Shown in pieces: positions 9,082 through 18,029 of a stretch of 54,930 bases of DNA. The position numbers were made by a program, and so were the translations under genes. Below the pieces are notes generated by a model. The model had not been told where the DNA came from, did no database searches, and was given only the letters and a program-made list of their open reading frames with translations. This DNA comes from an uncultured Bacteroidales bacterium. GTDB lineage: Bacteria; Bacteroidota; Bacteroidia; Bacteroidales; Bacteroidaceae. Where the stretch lies: positions 1 to 54,930 of the forward strand of contig CACYOC010000011.1 of NCBI GenBank assembly GCA_902775975.1, written 5' to 3'. Each line of letters starts with the position of its first letter. Within the stretch, counting starts at the first letter, position 1.

Positions 9082-10068
9082 ATGGACTTAAGCATCATCG
9101 TTCCAATCTATAACGTGGAGAAATATGTCCGCCCTTGCATGGAAAGTCTCTTCCGGCAAGGACTGGATGAAGAATGCTTTGAGATTATCGCCGTCAATGA
9201 CGGAAGTACGGACAATAGCATCAAAGTAATTGAGGACTTAGTAGAGAAGCATCATAACATCAGCATTATCAACCAAAGCAATCAAGGATTGTCAGTAGCA
9301 CGCAACACCGGTATAGCAAAATCCTCCGGAACTTACATCCTTTTTGTTGACTCGGATGATTTGTTGATAGACAACAAACTCTCCGCCCTCTTGCAAGAAG
9401 CTATGAAGTCACGTCCTGACATGTTGGTGGCCGACTACGTCAAGATGGACAACCAGCAGATTGAGAACCGCAAGTTTCCATCCTCCGACTGTACTTTCCA
9501 GTCCACCACTGGTACGGAATTGTTTCTACACCAACTCGACCCTCGTGCATGCTATGTCACGAACAAACTGTATAACAGAGCGTTTCTCAACAAGAACCAT
9601 CTCTGTTTCACACCTGGCATCTATTTTGAAGATATTCCCTTCACAACAGCCTGTTACTTGAGTGCAGGTTCCTGTATCAAGTCAAATTGTTCGTTTTACA
9701 TCTATCGCCAGCGGTCGTCATCCATTTGCTCATCGATTAACATTCGGAAAATCTTTGACTTAAATACGGTATTAGCCCTATTGAAGGATATCATCGCGTC
9801 GAAACCCGATTTACAAGACAGCCAGCGCCTTCAGGTAGAAGAAGTGATGTTCGCCACCTTCTCCATTGCCCTTTGGTACACGGTGAGCGACCGACAGTTA
9901 TTTGAGCAACGGAAGGTCATCATCAAAGACCTGCAAGGGAAAGTTCCTGACCTATACTTTTCAAATACCATCAAGCAACGCATGGTCAGCATGGTATTTC
10001 GTGCCATGCCAAATACCTATTTGTCTGTTCGCCGCCTCTTAGGCCGTCTGACAAAGAGTTTCAAATAA
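9082..10068 (+). CDS. Glycosyltransferase family 2 (GT-A fold)
   Basis: The 328-residue protein begins MDLSIIVPIYNVEKYVRPCM and has EIIAVNDGSTDNSIKVIE and the metal-binding ILFVDSDDLL near residue 92, all typical of GT2 enzymes. ACYVTNKLYNRAFL and YFEDIPFTTACY follow in the acceptor half. Its 3' end overlaps the convergent GT4 gene by 30 bp. Sugar specificity cannot be read from the sequence. Confidence 0.9.
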   Translation: MDLSIIVPIYNVEKYVRPCMESLFRQGLDEECFEIIAVNDGSTDNSIKVIEDLVEKHHNISIINQSNQGLSVARNTGIAKSSGTYILFVDSDDLLIDNKLSALLQEAMKSRPDMLVADYVKMDNQQIENRKFPSSDCTFQSTTGTELFLHQLDPRACYVTNKLYNRAFLNKNHLCFTPGIYFEDIPFTTACYLSAGSCIKSNCSFYIYRQRSSSICSSINIRKIFDLNTVLALLKDIIASKPDLQDSQRLQVEEVMFATFSIALWYTVSDRQLFEQRKVIIKDLQGKVPDLYFSNTIKQRMVSMVFRAMPNTYLSVRRLLGRLTKSFK

Positions 10069-11193
10069 CGTCTTCCACTGTTGCATCACAGCTTGTACTT
10101 GAAATTTCTGTACATAACGAACGGCACGTTGTGAGAAACGCTGACGCATCGATTTGTCAACTAACAACGTTTCCAACCGTTCAGCAAACACTTTCGTGTC
10201 ACCATCTGGTACGAGGAATCCCGTCTGACCATCCTCGATAAGATCAGAAGGACCGAAAGGACAGTCGAAGGCTACACTGGGCAGTCCGCTTTGGGCTGCT
10301 TCTAACAGTACCAACGAGAAACCTTCAAAACGAGAGGTCAACACGAACACTGAACTCTTCAGATATTCTTCCCTGATATGCTCAGTAAAAGAATTGATGG
10401 ATACTTGGTTTTCCAGTCCTAATGACATGATTTGCTGTTGCAACGCATTCTGCAAAGTACCGGAACCGAAGATATCCAAGCGCCAGTCAGGATAATGCTT
10501 CCCTACAACAGCCCAAAGGTCAATAAGACGATCGAAGCCCTTTTGCCATTCCAGTCGCCCCACCGCTATCACGCGCTTTTCTCTTGGCATATCATCCTCA
10601 GCCACAGGCATCATGGTAAAATTAGGTATCACCTCCACCCTCCGTGCCTTTCGCCACTGGTAAGCATCTCCCTTTGTCAACGACACCACCACATCAGCCT
10701 GTCGCTCCACAGCACGGAAATAACTCCACCTGAACAATCTCATAAAAAGACGGGAGAAGAGAGAACGGTTCAGACCGTGGTCAGACATCGTAAAAAGGCG
10801 TGCTTCGTGCAGTTCTACTATTTTCTTTGCCCTGCACCTGATGCCAGTAACAACATCTGCCTGAAAATAGCCAAGACCCGTCAGAATATCCGGATCAATG
10901 CTTTGAACCGTAGCCGTTAATTGGCTGATAAAAGACCGATAGATTTGCCACTTTTTCCACAAGCGGACAGGATATCGGTAGTGGTACTGTGAATAATACG
11001 GAATATTCAGGTCTATCTGGTGGACTTTCTCGGACAAAGGATAGGCATTCGTCTCACGGGACGGATTCTGATAGCAAGTAATGACATAGACCTCGTATCC
11101 GTCATGAAGTGCCAGATAGTTCATCTTCTCCGACAAGATGCGCTCTGCTCCGCCCCTGCTGGCCAGAGAATCTATAACATATACTATCTTCAT
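10039..11193 (-). CDS. Glycosyltransferase family 4 (GT-B fold)
   Basis: The 384-residue protein begins MKIVYVIDSLASRGGAERIL and later shows VIAVGRLEWQKGFDRLID, DIFGSGTLQNALQQQI and SRFEGFSLVLLEAAQSGLPS, then FDCPFGPSDLIEDGQTGFLV. This is the pattern of GT4 enzymes such as galactosyl/N-acetylgalactosaminyl transferases of capsule loci. It is the last gene of a three-gene minus-strand unit (13191 to 10039), 22 bp after the GT32-like gene. Confidence 0.9.
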   Translation of the reverse strand: MKIVYVIDSLASRGGAERILSEKMNYLALHDGYEVYVITCYQNPSRETNAYPLSEKVHQIDLNIPYYSQYHYRYPVRLWKKWQIYRSFISQLTATVQSIDPDILTGLGYFQADVVTGIRCRAKKIVELHEARLFTMSDHGLNRSLFSRLFMRLFRWSYFRAVERQADVVVSLTKGDAYQWRKARRVEVIPNFTMMPVAEDDMPREKRVIAVGRLEWQKGFDRLIDLWAVVGKHYPDWRLDIFGSGTLQNALQQQIMSLGLENQVSINSFTEHIREEYLKSSVFVLTSRFEGFSLVLLEAAQSGLPSVAFDCPFGPSDLIEDGQTGFLVPDGDTKVFAERLETLLVDKSMRQRFSQRAVRYVQKFQVQAVMQQWKTLFETLCQTA

Positions 11194-11215
11194 AAGCCCG
11201 TAATGATAATGGCAA

Positions 11216-11980
11216 TTAGTTTCTCTTAAACTTCCACGGCATTAAGAAAGCTTCAGCTTGCCGTACCATCTTTAATCCAAATACCTTTACCAGCAAAGCT
11301 CGTGTACGATAATAGAGTTTCGCCTTGTGAGAGAACCAGGAGTTCTGGTAGTGATGAATGCAATAGGTATGAGGAGTGATCTCCACCTCGCGGGAGTCGA
11401 ACACCTTAGGAGAGAAGAAGGCATCGTTCAGAATCAGAAACTCCTTCTGCATATCAAGATTCCTGATATTCAGGCTGTCTTCCAGCGACAGCACCCGGAA
11501 GGGTTTCAACTTCCCGATTTGCTCAAACATAATCTCCGGCAGTTTCCTGATATCCATACTGCCATCCGACTTGATAAACGGTCGGTTCTCATAATACTTC
11601 AGGCACTGGCCCACCCAGTCGCAGCCCTTCTCGGCTCCCATAATAGCAGCCTCGGGAGTCTGAGCCTTCTCGGCACCGATGAAATAAGGAAGGTCCAGGA
11701 ATTCATCAAAACGCTTCAGCACCTCCACATCAGAATCCATATAGATACCACCATAATGATAGAGCGCATAGAAGCGGATATAATCGGCGGCAAAAGCATA
11801 CTTCTTACTCTCAAAGGCCTGACGAACCCATTGAGAGCTGTTCAAGTCAAAGCGGTGGGTATCCCAAAGCATCACTTCATAATCGGGCAGTACTTTCTCC
11901 CAGGTCTTGAGACACTTGGCTATTTTAGCAGGATATGCATCTCCACTGAGCCAACAAAGATGGATAATTTTTGGTATCAT
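11216..11980 (-). CDS. GT32-like glycosyltransferase with DxD motif
   Basis: I start this 254-residue protein at MIPKIIHLCWLSGDAYPA, the hallmark beginning of the sugar-binding DxD (Gly_transf_sug, GT32/OCH1-like) family. The longer frame would overlap the upstream gene. YALYHYGGIYMDSDVEVLKR near residue 80 contains the DSD motif. PHTYCIHHYQNSW near the C-terminus is also typical. It sits 11 bp after the upstream GT4 gene, so they are probably co-transcribed. Confidence 0.88.
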   Translation of the reverse strand: MIPKIIHLCWLSGDAYPAKIAKCLKTWEKVLPDYEVMLWDTHRFDLNSSQWVRQAFESKKYAFAADYIRFYALYHYGGIYMDSDVEVLKRFDEFLDLPYFIGAEKAQTPEAAIMGAEKGCDWVGQCLKYYENRPFIKSDGSMDIRKLPEIMFEQIGKLKPFRVLSLEDSLNIRNLDMQKEFLILNDAFFSPKVFDSREVEITPHTYCIHHYQNSWFSHKAKLYYRTRALLVKVFGLKMVRQAEAFLMPWKFKRN

Positions 11981-11991
11981 ATCGTTATTGT

Positions 11992-13191
11992 TTATAGTTG
12001 TTCTATCACTTGCTGCATTTGGTTCTTCCACGAGAGATGCTCGACGGTCTTCCTGATCATCTGAGGTTCGAAATGATGGCTGCGCACAAACGAGACCACC
12101 TGGTGAATATCAATGGGAGACTCGTCGGCAGGGGCTTTCAACACATAGGGCTGATGGTCGAAATCTGAGTCGCACTCCGAATAGATAAAGGGAATGCCGC
12201 GACATGCGTACTCTCTGTTTTTCAAGGTCTTAATATGAGTAATACCGCTGCGGTGGCGTCCTAAGCTGCCCACGGCAAAGCAACACAGGTCAAAGACTTT
12301 GTCGAGTTCCTCGCCAAACAATTTACCATGAAAGATAACCTTGTCCTGAAGTCCGTATTTTTCTATCAGTGGCATGTAATCTTTGGCCATCAGGTCGGAC
12401 GGCACACCTCCCACGATGTGGAAGTATATTTCGGGGTGTTGGGTGTTAGGTGTTAGGTGGTGGGTGGTGGATGTTAGGTATTGGCGATAGTATTCGCCAA
12501 GGCCAGCCACAAACCTGTCGAAGGCATGCCAAGGATGCACCTCGGCGACTCCAATCACATGGAGAGGTGAGAGGTGAGAGAGCCCACCCCCAGCCCCTCC
12601 CGAAGGGATGGGAGACTGATGAGAGGTGAGGGGTGAGTGAAGGGGTATCGCATCGAGATCGACGCCGTTGCTGATGCGGATGGTTCGTTGTCCGAATATT
12701 TCCGTAGCATCAGAGAAGGTAACGATGGCATTCATATAGGACGCCAACTGACGGCGGAACAACTTGTCGGCAATATGTTCGACTCTGTATTTCAACGGCA
12801 GCGATTCGAATTCCTTGTCGTAGGGATAGGTAGGCACCTCCATGACCGCCTTGACACCGTCGTTCCGTAATTGCCGGAACAGACGGACGGTAAAAGGAGA
12901 AGCATTCATAAAACACCTGACATAGACCAGTTCAATGCCGTGTTCCACACAATAGTCACGGACACAACCATAGCTCATGCGCTGATACAATTTCGACCAC
13001 CATCCCCTACCATAATTCTTGATAGCCTTGCCGTCAACATATCGCACATGTTCATGCTGAGCAGTGACATCGTAATAGCAAATATGCACCTCATAACCAT
13101 TCTGACGAAGGCCCTTCACCTGAGCAAGCATTTTCTTGCTGATGCCACTGGCTTCTTCAAAACCATGATATGTAAGAAACAGAATCTTCAT
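11992..13191 (-). CDS. Glycosyltransferase family 4 with two repeat-derived inserts
   Basis: The start is MKILFLTYHGFEEASGISKK (399 residues); the ATG 18 bp earlier lies inside the -7 box and is excluded. The GT-B features are the N-terminal GISKK loop, VIGVAEVHPWHAFDRFVAGL and HIVGGVPSDLMAKDY. GITHIKTLKNREYACRGIPF stands where other GT4 enzymes carry the donor-site motif. Two low-complexity segments interrupt the middle: about residues 185-210 (SHQSPIPSGGAGGGLSHL) and 236-252 (STTHHLTPNTQHPE). They are translated from short repeated DNA elements at 12563-12638 and 12436-12484 that recur at 35304-35815. Both preserve the frame, so the gene may still work. Confidence 0.82.
   Translation of the reverse strand: MKILFLTYHGFEEASGISKKMLAQVKGLRQNGYEVHICYYDVTAQHEHVRYVDGKAIKNYGRGWWSKLYQRMSYGCVRDYCVEHGIELVYVRCFMNASPFTVRLFRQLRNDGVKAVMEVPTYPYDKEFESLPLKYRVEHIADKLFRRQLASYMNAIVTFSDATEIFGQRTIRISNGVDLDAIPLHSPLTSHQSPIPSGGAGGGLSHLSPLHVIGVAEVHPWHAFDRFVAGLGEYYRQYLTSTTHHLTPNTQHPEIYFHIVGGVPSDLMAKDYMPLIEKYGLQDKVIFHGKLFGEELDKVFDLCCFAVGSLGRHRSGITHIKTLKNREYACRGIPFIYSECDSDFDHQPYVLKAPADESPIDIHQVVSFVRSHHFEPQMIRKTVEHLSWKNQMQQVIEQL
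12436..12484 (-). repeat. GTGTTRGGTG-type low-complexity repeat inside a GT4 gene
   Basis: On the plus strand this is a run of GTGTTGG/GTGTTAGG/TGGTGGG units. The same kind of run occurs at 35304-35367 next to the Wzi gene. Here it encodes a Thr/His/Pro-rich loop in the glycosyltransferase without breaking the frame. Confidence 0.75.
12563..12638 (-). repeat. GAGGTGAG / AGCCCACCCCCAGCCCCTCC element inside a GT4 gene
   Basis: The plus strand reads GAGGTGAG repeats, then AGCCCACCCCCAGCCCCTCC, AAGGGATGGGAGACTGATGA and GAGGTGAG again. The central C-rich/G-rich arms (CCCCTCCCG and GAAGGGATGGG) form an imperfect hairpin. The same 52-bp unit is duplicated in tandem at 35700-35803. Here it is translated in frame as a Gly/Ser/Pro-rich loop. 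Confidence 0.8.
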
Positions 13192-13206
13192 TGCCGTATT
13201 TTGTTG

Positions 13207-13214
13207 CAAAGATA
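13207..13214 (-). promoter_or_regulatory. -7 box of the minus-strand glycosyltransferase unit
   Basis: TATCTTTG on the minus strand, 15 bp before the ATG at 13191, implies a leader of under 10 nt for the three-gene unit 13191-10039. Confidence 0.65.
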
Positions 13215-13356
13215 CTATTTAGTGAGCACAAAAGCAAAGGATTAGGAATATTTTTTTGCAGAAATCACAAAAATAATGAGTTGCTATACAACATTTTCGC
13301 CAAAACATAGTTATATATACATTATTAAGGTATAAAAAACTACGAAACACGATTAT

Positions 13357-15984
13357 ATGAAGAAAGTATTTCTCTCTATTTGTCTGCTGATGCTTGCGGT
13401 GGGAAGTGTCAGCGCCCAGTCGTCTATGACTGAGGAGCAGATCATCAAATTCGTCATGAAGGAGCAGCAGTCAGGCTTCTCACAACAGGAGATTGTCACC
13501 AAGCTGGTGCAGAAAGGCGTCACTATTGACCAAATTCGTCAGGCTCGCAAGAAATATGAGCGGATGCAGAAGAATCAAGGCTTAGGTACTGTCGCGGACA
13601 AGAGCATGACTGAGGACGAGCTGATTGATGCCCGTCTGCGCCGTAACAACGCCAAGGAGAAAAACAGCTCCACTGAAAAACTGAAGGACGACAGACTGGC
13701 CAAACAGCGCGACCAGCAAAAGGACAAGCTGAAGAAATACGGCAAGAACAAGCGCTACATTCAGGAAGATGCCGATGACATCAAGGCAGAGTTGGACGAT
13801 TTCCTACCCGACTCTCTTGACATCTACGACCGTCAGGTCATCAAGAACTACCTCAAGGACAAGGAGCGCCAGGAAGGCAAGGACAAGAAGAAGATCTTCG
13901 GTCACGACATCTTCAATAATGAAGACCTGACCTTCGAGCCCAATATGAACATTGCCACGCCCGAAAACTACATCTTGGGGCCTGGCGATGCCGTCTTAGT
14001 CGAGATTTACGGTGCTTCCCAGCGGAGCATACATGAGACCGTTTCTCCCGACGGTTTCATCGTCATTGAAGGTTTCGGACCCATTCAGGTATCAGGTCTC
14101 ACCGTGCAGCAGGCCAACAGCCGCGTCCGCAGCCAGCTCGGAGCACGCTACAGTAGTTCCAAGATTCGCCTCTCCGTCGGACAGACCCGCACCATCATGG
14201 TTAACGTCATGGGTGAAGTCAAATCTCCCGGAACCTATACCCTGTCAGCATTCTCGTCAGTCTTCCACGCCCTCTACATGGCAGGAGGTCCCAGCGAGAT
14301 CGGTACGCTGCGTAACATCAAGGTCTATCGCCACAACAAGCTGGTCACCACGGTCGATGTCTATGACTACATCCTCAACGGCAAACTCAGCGGCAATGTA
14401 CGCTTGGGCGACAACGACGTCATCGTCGTAGGCTCTTACGACTGCCTGGTCAACGTGACGGGTAAGGTCAAGCGCCCCATGTACTACGAGATGAAGAAAA
14501 ACGAGAGCGTCGGCACGCTGATTGACTATGCCGGCGGCTTTGCCGGCGATGCCTACCGTAAGTCGGTGCGTGTTGTCCGTAAGTCGGGAACACAGTATTC
14601 CGTCTATAATGTCAACGAGTTCGACATGGCCTCGTTCCGCATGGCCGACAACGACTCTGTCAGCGTCGATTCCATCCTGCCCCGCTACTCCAACATGGTG
14701 GAGGTCAAGGGTGCCGTGTTCCGTCCCGGCATGTATCAGCTCGGCGAGCATATCTACAGCGTCAAGACACTGATGGAGAGTTCGGAAGGCGTGACGGAGG
14801 ATGCCTTCACACAGCATGCTGTCATGCACCGCATGAAAGCCGACCGCACCTTGGAGGTCATTGCCGTCGATATCGAGGGTATCATGAACGGCACCGTGGC
14901 AGACATTCCCCTGAAGAACGAAGACGTACTCTTCATCCCCACCAAGCAGGAGTCACGTGTTCAGCAGACCATTGCCATCCATGGCGAGGTGCAGTACCCT
15001 GGCACCTATAAGTATGCCGACAACGAAACCTTAGAGGACTTCGTGCTGCAGGCAGGAGGTCTGAAGGAGTCGGCATCGATGCACAACGTGCTGGTGTCGC
15101 GCCGCATTGTCAACCCCCATGCCATCACCTCCGACTCCATTCTGGCACAGTCCTTCAACTTCTCGCTGAAAGACGGCTTCGTCATCGACGGTGAGCCAGG
15201 CTTCAAGCTCAAGCCCTTCGACGAGGTATATGTCCGCAAGAGCCCCGGCTACTTCACCCAGCAGAACGTAGATATTGAGGGAGAGGTCATGTTTGCAGGA
15301 ACCTATACCCTCACCAAGAAGAACGAGCGACTCAGCGACCTCTTCAAGCGTGCCGGCGGCGGTACCGACCTGGCATACATCCCCGGAGCCCGTCTGGAGC
15401 GTAAGGTCAACGATGCAGAGCGCGTCCGTCTGGAAGAGTTGGTGAAGATGCGTAAAGATGAGAAAGAGCGTGTCTTGCAGGAGATAGCCATCAACAACAA
15501 CCGCTCCGTAGGTGAAATGCAGCAAATCGTCAACATGGAAGAACTCACGGAGATTCCAGAGACCTACCACGTCGGTATCGAGCTCGACAAGGCACTTGCC
15601 AATCCTGGAGGCGACTTCGACATCGTGCTCCGTGAAGGCGACCGAATCCATGTCCCGACCTACAACGGAACGGTGAAGATTGAGGGTGAGGTGATGTATC
15701 CCAACACGATTGCCTACAAGGAGGGCAAGAGCGCCAAGTACTACATCAATCAGGCTGGAGGCTACAACCGCTATGCCAAGAAGAATCAGGCCTACGTCAT
15801 CTACATGAACGGCACGGTGGCAAAGGTCAACGACGGTGCCAAGATCCTGCCGGGCTGTGAGATTGTCGTTCCGCAGAAGGCTATGAATCGCAAACTGGGT
15901 ATTGCCGAATACATGTCTATCGGTAGCACGGCTGCCGCCATCGCCACCATGGGCGCCACCATCGGCAACTTGTTGAAGAAATAA
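13357..15984 (+). CDS. SLBB-domain polysaccharide export protein (Wza-like)
   Basis: The 875-residue precursor has a signal peptide (MKKVFLSICLLMLAVGSVSA) and a coiled, lysine/glutamate-rich N-terminal region to about residue 190. A Poly_export domain follows (PENYILGPGDAVLVEIYGAS, SPDGFIVIEGFGPIQVSGLT), then several SLBB domains, each beginning with motifs such as VMGEVKSPGTYTL, VTGKVKRPMYYEM, VKGAVFRPGMYQL, IHGEVQYPGTYKY and IEGEVMYPNTIAY. A hydrophobic segment closes the protein (STAAAIATMGATIGNLL). It should form the periplasmic/outer-membrane conduit for the polymer. Multi-SLBB length is usual in Bacteroidetes. No clear TAnnTTTG box was found upstream, so its promoter is unresolved. Confidence 0.92.
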   Translation: MKKVFLSICLLMLAVGSVSAQSSMTEEQIIKFVMKEQQSGFSQQEIVTKLVQKGVTIDQIRQARKKYERMQKNQGLGTVADKSMTEDELIDARLRRNNAKEKNSSTEKLKDDRLAKQRDQQKDKLKKYGKNKRYIQEDADDIKAELDDFLPDSLDIYDRQVIKNYLKDKERQEGKDKKKIFGHDIFNNEDLTFEPNMNIATPENYILGPGDAVLVEIYGASQRSIHETVSPDGFIVIEGFGPIQVSGLTVQQANSRVRSQLGARYSSSKIRLSVGQTRTIMVNVMGEVKSPGTYTLSAFSSVFHALYMAGGPSEIGTLRNIKVYRHNKLVTTVDVYDYILNGKLSGNVRLGDNDVIVVGSYDCLVNVTGKVKRPMYYEMKKNESVGTLIDYAGGFAGDAYRKSVRVVRKSGTQYSVYNVNEFDMASFRMADNDSVSVDSILPRYSNMVEVKGAVFRPGMYQLGEHIYSVKTLMESSEGVTEDAFTQHAVMHRMKADRTLEVIAVDIEGIMNGTVADIPLKNEDVLFIPTKQESRVQQTIAIHGEVQYPGTYKYADNETLEDFVLQAGGLKESASMHNVLVSRRIVNPHAITSDSILAQSFNFSLKDGFVIDGEPGFKLKPFDEVYVRKSPGYFTQQNVDIEGEVMFAGTYTLTKKNERLSDLFKRAGGGTDLAYIPGARLERKVNDAERVRLEELVKMRKDEKERVLQEIAINNNRSVGEMQQIVNMEELTEIPETYHVGIELDKALANPGGDFDIVLREGDRIHVPTYNGTVKIEGEVMYPNTIAYKEGKSAKYYINQAGGYNRYAKKNQAYVIYMNGTVAKVNDGAKILPGCEIVVPQKAMNRKLGIAEYMSIGSTAAAIATMGATIGNLLKK

Positions 15985-15995
15985 AAGGACTTACA

Positions 15996-16463
15996 ATGGA
16001 AGATAAGAAGCATATATTGTATCATGGCAGTAATGTTATTGTAGAGCGACCTGAGATTAGAACCTTTGGTCATTACAAGGATTTTGGATATGGCTTCTAC
16101 TGTACCCGTTTCGAGCAACAAGCTAAAAAGTGGGCATTAACAAAGTCACCAAAACATATTGTAACCCTTTATGAATATTCCGAGGAACAAAGCCTTCATA
16201 CACGTCAGTTTCATGAGATGACTGACGAATGGCTTGATTTCGTTGCCGATTGCCGCAGAGGAAAGGAGCACAAATTTGACATTGTAGAAGGCCCTATGGC
16301 AGATGATCAAATCTGGGACTACGTTGAAGACTTTGTCGCAGGTAACATCTCAAGAGAAGCTTTTTGGGCTTTAGCACGCTTTAAGCATCCTACACACCAG
16401 ATTGTCTTCTGTACGCCAGAAGCGTTGGCCAACATTACTTATAAGAGCAATTACGAAGTATGA
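15996..16463 (+). CDS. DUF3990 protein, ADP-ribosyltransferase-fold toxin candidate
   Basis: The 155-residue protein shows ILYHGSNVIVERPEI, then KDFGYGFYCTRFEQQAKKWA, FDIVEGPMADDQIWDYV and HQIVFCTPEALANI. These are the family marks of DUF3990, which is grouped with the ADP-ribosyltransferase (ART) fold: YHGS and GxGFYxT correspond to NAD-contacting strands. It has no signal peptide, so it would act in the cytoplasm. It overlaps the next gene by 4 bp (ATGA), as toxin-antitoxin pairs often do, and is an outsider among polysaccharide genes. Toxicity and target are inferences. Confidence 0.75.
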   Translation: MEDKKHILYHGSNVIVERPEIRTFGHYKDFGYGFYCTRFEQQAKKWALTKSPKHIVTLYEYSEEQSLHTRQFHEMTDEWLDFVADCRRGKEHKFDIVEGPMADDQIWDYVEDFVAGNISREAFWALARFKHPTHQIVFCTPEALANITYKSNYEV

Positions 16464-16933
16464 AGAATATTTATTTCCCAGACCGCGACATTACGTACGA
16501 CGATTTAAAGTTCGTCTGCTATATGATAGAACGCACTGCGCGCCGTTGTAAGCAGCCTAATGCTTACATCGTTGAACACTTAGGCAAAGATGAGCTCAAG
16601 CGAAACCTGTCACTTGCAGACGTTCTTCATAGCGAGAATCCGGAAGATATTGCCGACAGATGGGAAGCAGAATATCATTTAGAGAAAGGAACTACCGATG
16701 TCTTGAATACAGACAAGTCCCTAACACCAGTCCCACCTACAGCCCTTCAGATGGGTAAGGTGTATGCTCGTCTCATTCTTTCAACTCGCATTAGCAATGA
16801 GGACTTTGCTGATGGCATATTCAGAGTCTACCATTCCCCTATTTGCCAACAGCTCGACAACTACAACTGCTCTGCCTACTACGAGCCATCGTACGTCATT
16901 ACAAGAGCTTATTACCAGGGAAATTTCAATTAA
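16460..16933 (+). CDS. DUF3791-like partner protein with extra C-terminal domain
   Basis: Residues about 1-75 (DDLKFVCYMIERTARRCKQ, IVEHLGKDELKRNLSLADVL, then SENPEDIADRWEAEY) resemble the small DUF3791 proteins that commonly precede or follow DUF3990 genes and are suspected antitoxins. The remaining 75 residues (LQMGKVYARLILSTRISNED, FRVYHSPICQQLDNYNCSAY) form a separate domain I do not recognise. At 157 residues it is roughly twice the usual DUF3791 length. Translational coupling to the DUF3990 gene supports a functional pair. Confidence 0.55.
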   Translation: MKNIYFPDRDITYDDLKFVCYMIERTARRCKQPNAYIVEHLGKDELKRNLSLADVLHSENPEDIADRWEAEYHLEKGTTDVLNTDKSLTPVPPTALQMGKVYARLILSTRISNEDFADGIFRVYHSPICQQLDNYNCSAYYEPSYVITRAYYQGNFN

Positions 16934-16966
16934 GACAAACTTGTTGAAGAAATAAAAGAAAACACT

Positions 16967-18004
16967 ATGGAAGAGAATAAAGACATCAAGCCCACGAAGG
17001 TTGATTATAAAGCTGTATTTAAAGAGATTAGGAAGAGAAGGAAACTGTATTATAAGACATTACCCATAGCATTTGTCATTTCAAGTCTATTCATCCTAAG
17101 TATTCCCAGATACTACACCTCAGAGACAAAGCTTGCACCTGAGACAGAGAAGTCGCCTACCAGCAAACTGGGAACTCTGGCCTCGACATTTGGTATGAAC
17201 CTGAACGACATGTCGACCTCTGATGCCATCACTCCACTGCTCTATCCAGACTTGATGGAGGACAACGGATTCATAACGAACATGTTTAAATTCAAGGTGG
17301 TGAACAAAGACAGTACTTTGAGCACGACTTATTATGATTATATCAAAAACCATCAGAAGATGGCCTGGTGGGATTACATCAGTGAAAGTATTGCACAACT
17401 GTTTAAGAGTGACGAAGACGGAGTTGAATCTAAGAATTTTGACCCTTATCGCCTATCGAAGATTGATGGAGGAATTGCCAAATACATTTCCAACAATGTA
17501 ACTATCAGCACCGACAAAAAGACTGGTGTTATCACTATCACCGTAAAAGACCAGGATCCTGTCATATGCAAGACTATTGCCGACTCTGTGAAAAACCGTC
17601 TCCAGACATTCATTACACTTTATCGTACGAACAAAGCCAGGATTGACTATAACTACTATCTAAATCTGACAGAGAAAGCCAAGGCTGAGTACGACAAGGC
17701 CTGCAAGATATACGGACAATATGGAGACACCAATACAGACCTCGTACTTTCCAGTTATAGAGTAAAAATGGAAGATCTTGAAAACGACATGCAGTTAAAA
17801 TATACCACATACACCACCCTCAACAAGCAATTAGAGACAGCCAAGGCCAAAATTCAGGAAAACACCCCTGCATTCATTACGCTGAAGGGAGCGCAAGTTC
17901 CCATTCTGCCCACAGGTCCCAAACGCATGGTGTTTGTGCTCATCATGTTATTTCTGACATTCTTGGGTACCACTACCTATATCATGCGTGAAATCGTCAA
18001 GTAG
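16967..18004 (+). CDS. Wzz-like chain-length determinant
   Basis: The 345-residue inner-membrane protein has a first membrane helix at about residues 33-50 (LPIAFVISSLFILSIPRYY) and a large periplasmic part with coiled segments. The second helix near 320-340 is preceded by the Wzz proline motif (PILPTGPKRMVFVLIMLFLT). It lacks a fused tyrosine kinase, so it is of the O-antigen Wzz rather than Wzc type. It would set polymer length together with the Wzy-like protein two genes on. The start lies 8 bp after the second 21-bp repeat copy. Confidence 0.88.
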   Translation: MEENKDIKPTKVDYKAVFKEIRKRRKLYYKTLPIAFVISSLFILSIPRYYTSETKLAPETEKSPTSKLGTLASTFGMNLNDMSTSDAITPLLYPDLMEDNGFITNMFKFKVVNKDSTLSTTYYDYIKNHQKMAWWDYISESIAQLFKSDEDGVESKNFDPYRLSKIDGGIAKYISNNVTISTDKKTGVITITVKDQDPVICKTIADSVKNRLQTFITLYRTNKARIDYNYYLNLTEKAKAEYDKACKIYGQYGDTNTDLVLSSYRVKMEDLENDMQLKYTTYTTLNKQLETAKAKIQENTPAFITLKGAQVPILPTGPKRMVFVLIMLFLTFLGTTTYIMREIVK

Positions 18005-18029
18005 CATTTGTACAACAGGACAGAAGGAA

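Larger units (their letters stand above)
15967..16958 (+). mobile_element. Passenger cassette bounded by a perfect 21-bp direct repeat
   Basis: The 21 bases ending the Wza-like gene (15967-15987, encoding NLLKK-stop and the next few bases) recur exactly at 16938-16958, immediately before the Wzz-like gene. Between the copies lie only the DUF3990 and DUF3791-like genes. Removing one repeat and the cassette would restore a Wza-Wzz junction with a short spacer. The repeat is therefore best read as a footprint of insertion by duplication or recombination; no transposase or terminal inverted repeat is present. Confidence 0.7.

Noticed and set aside
11327-12064. Plus-strand open frame of 245 codons
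   Set aside because: Shadow of the GT32-like gene, which has the DxD motif and family start on the other strand.
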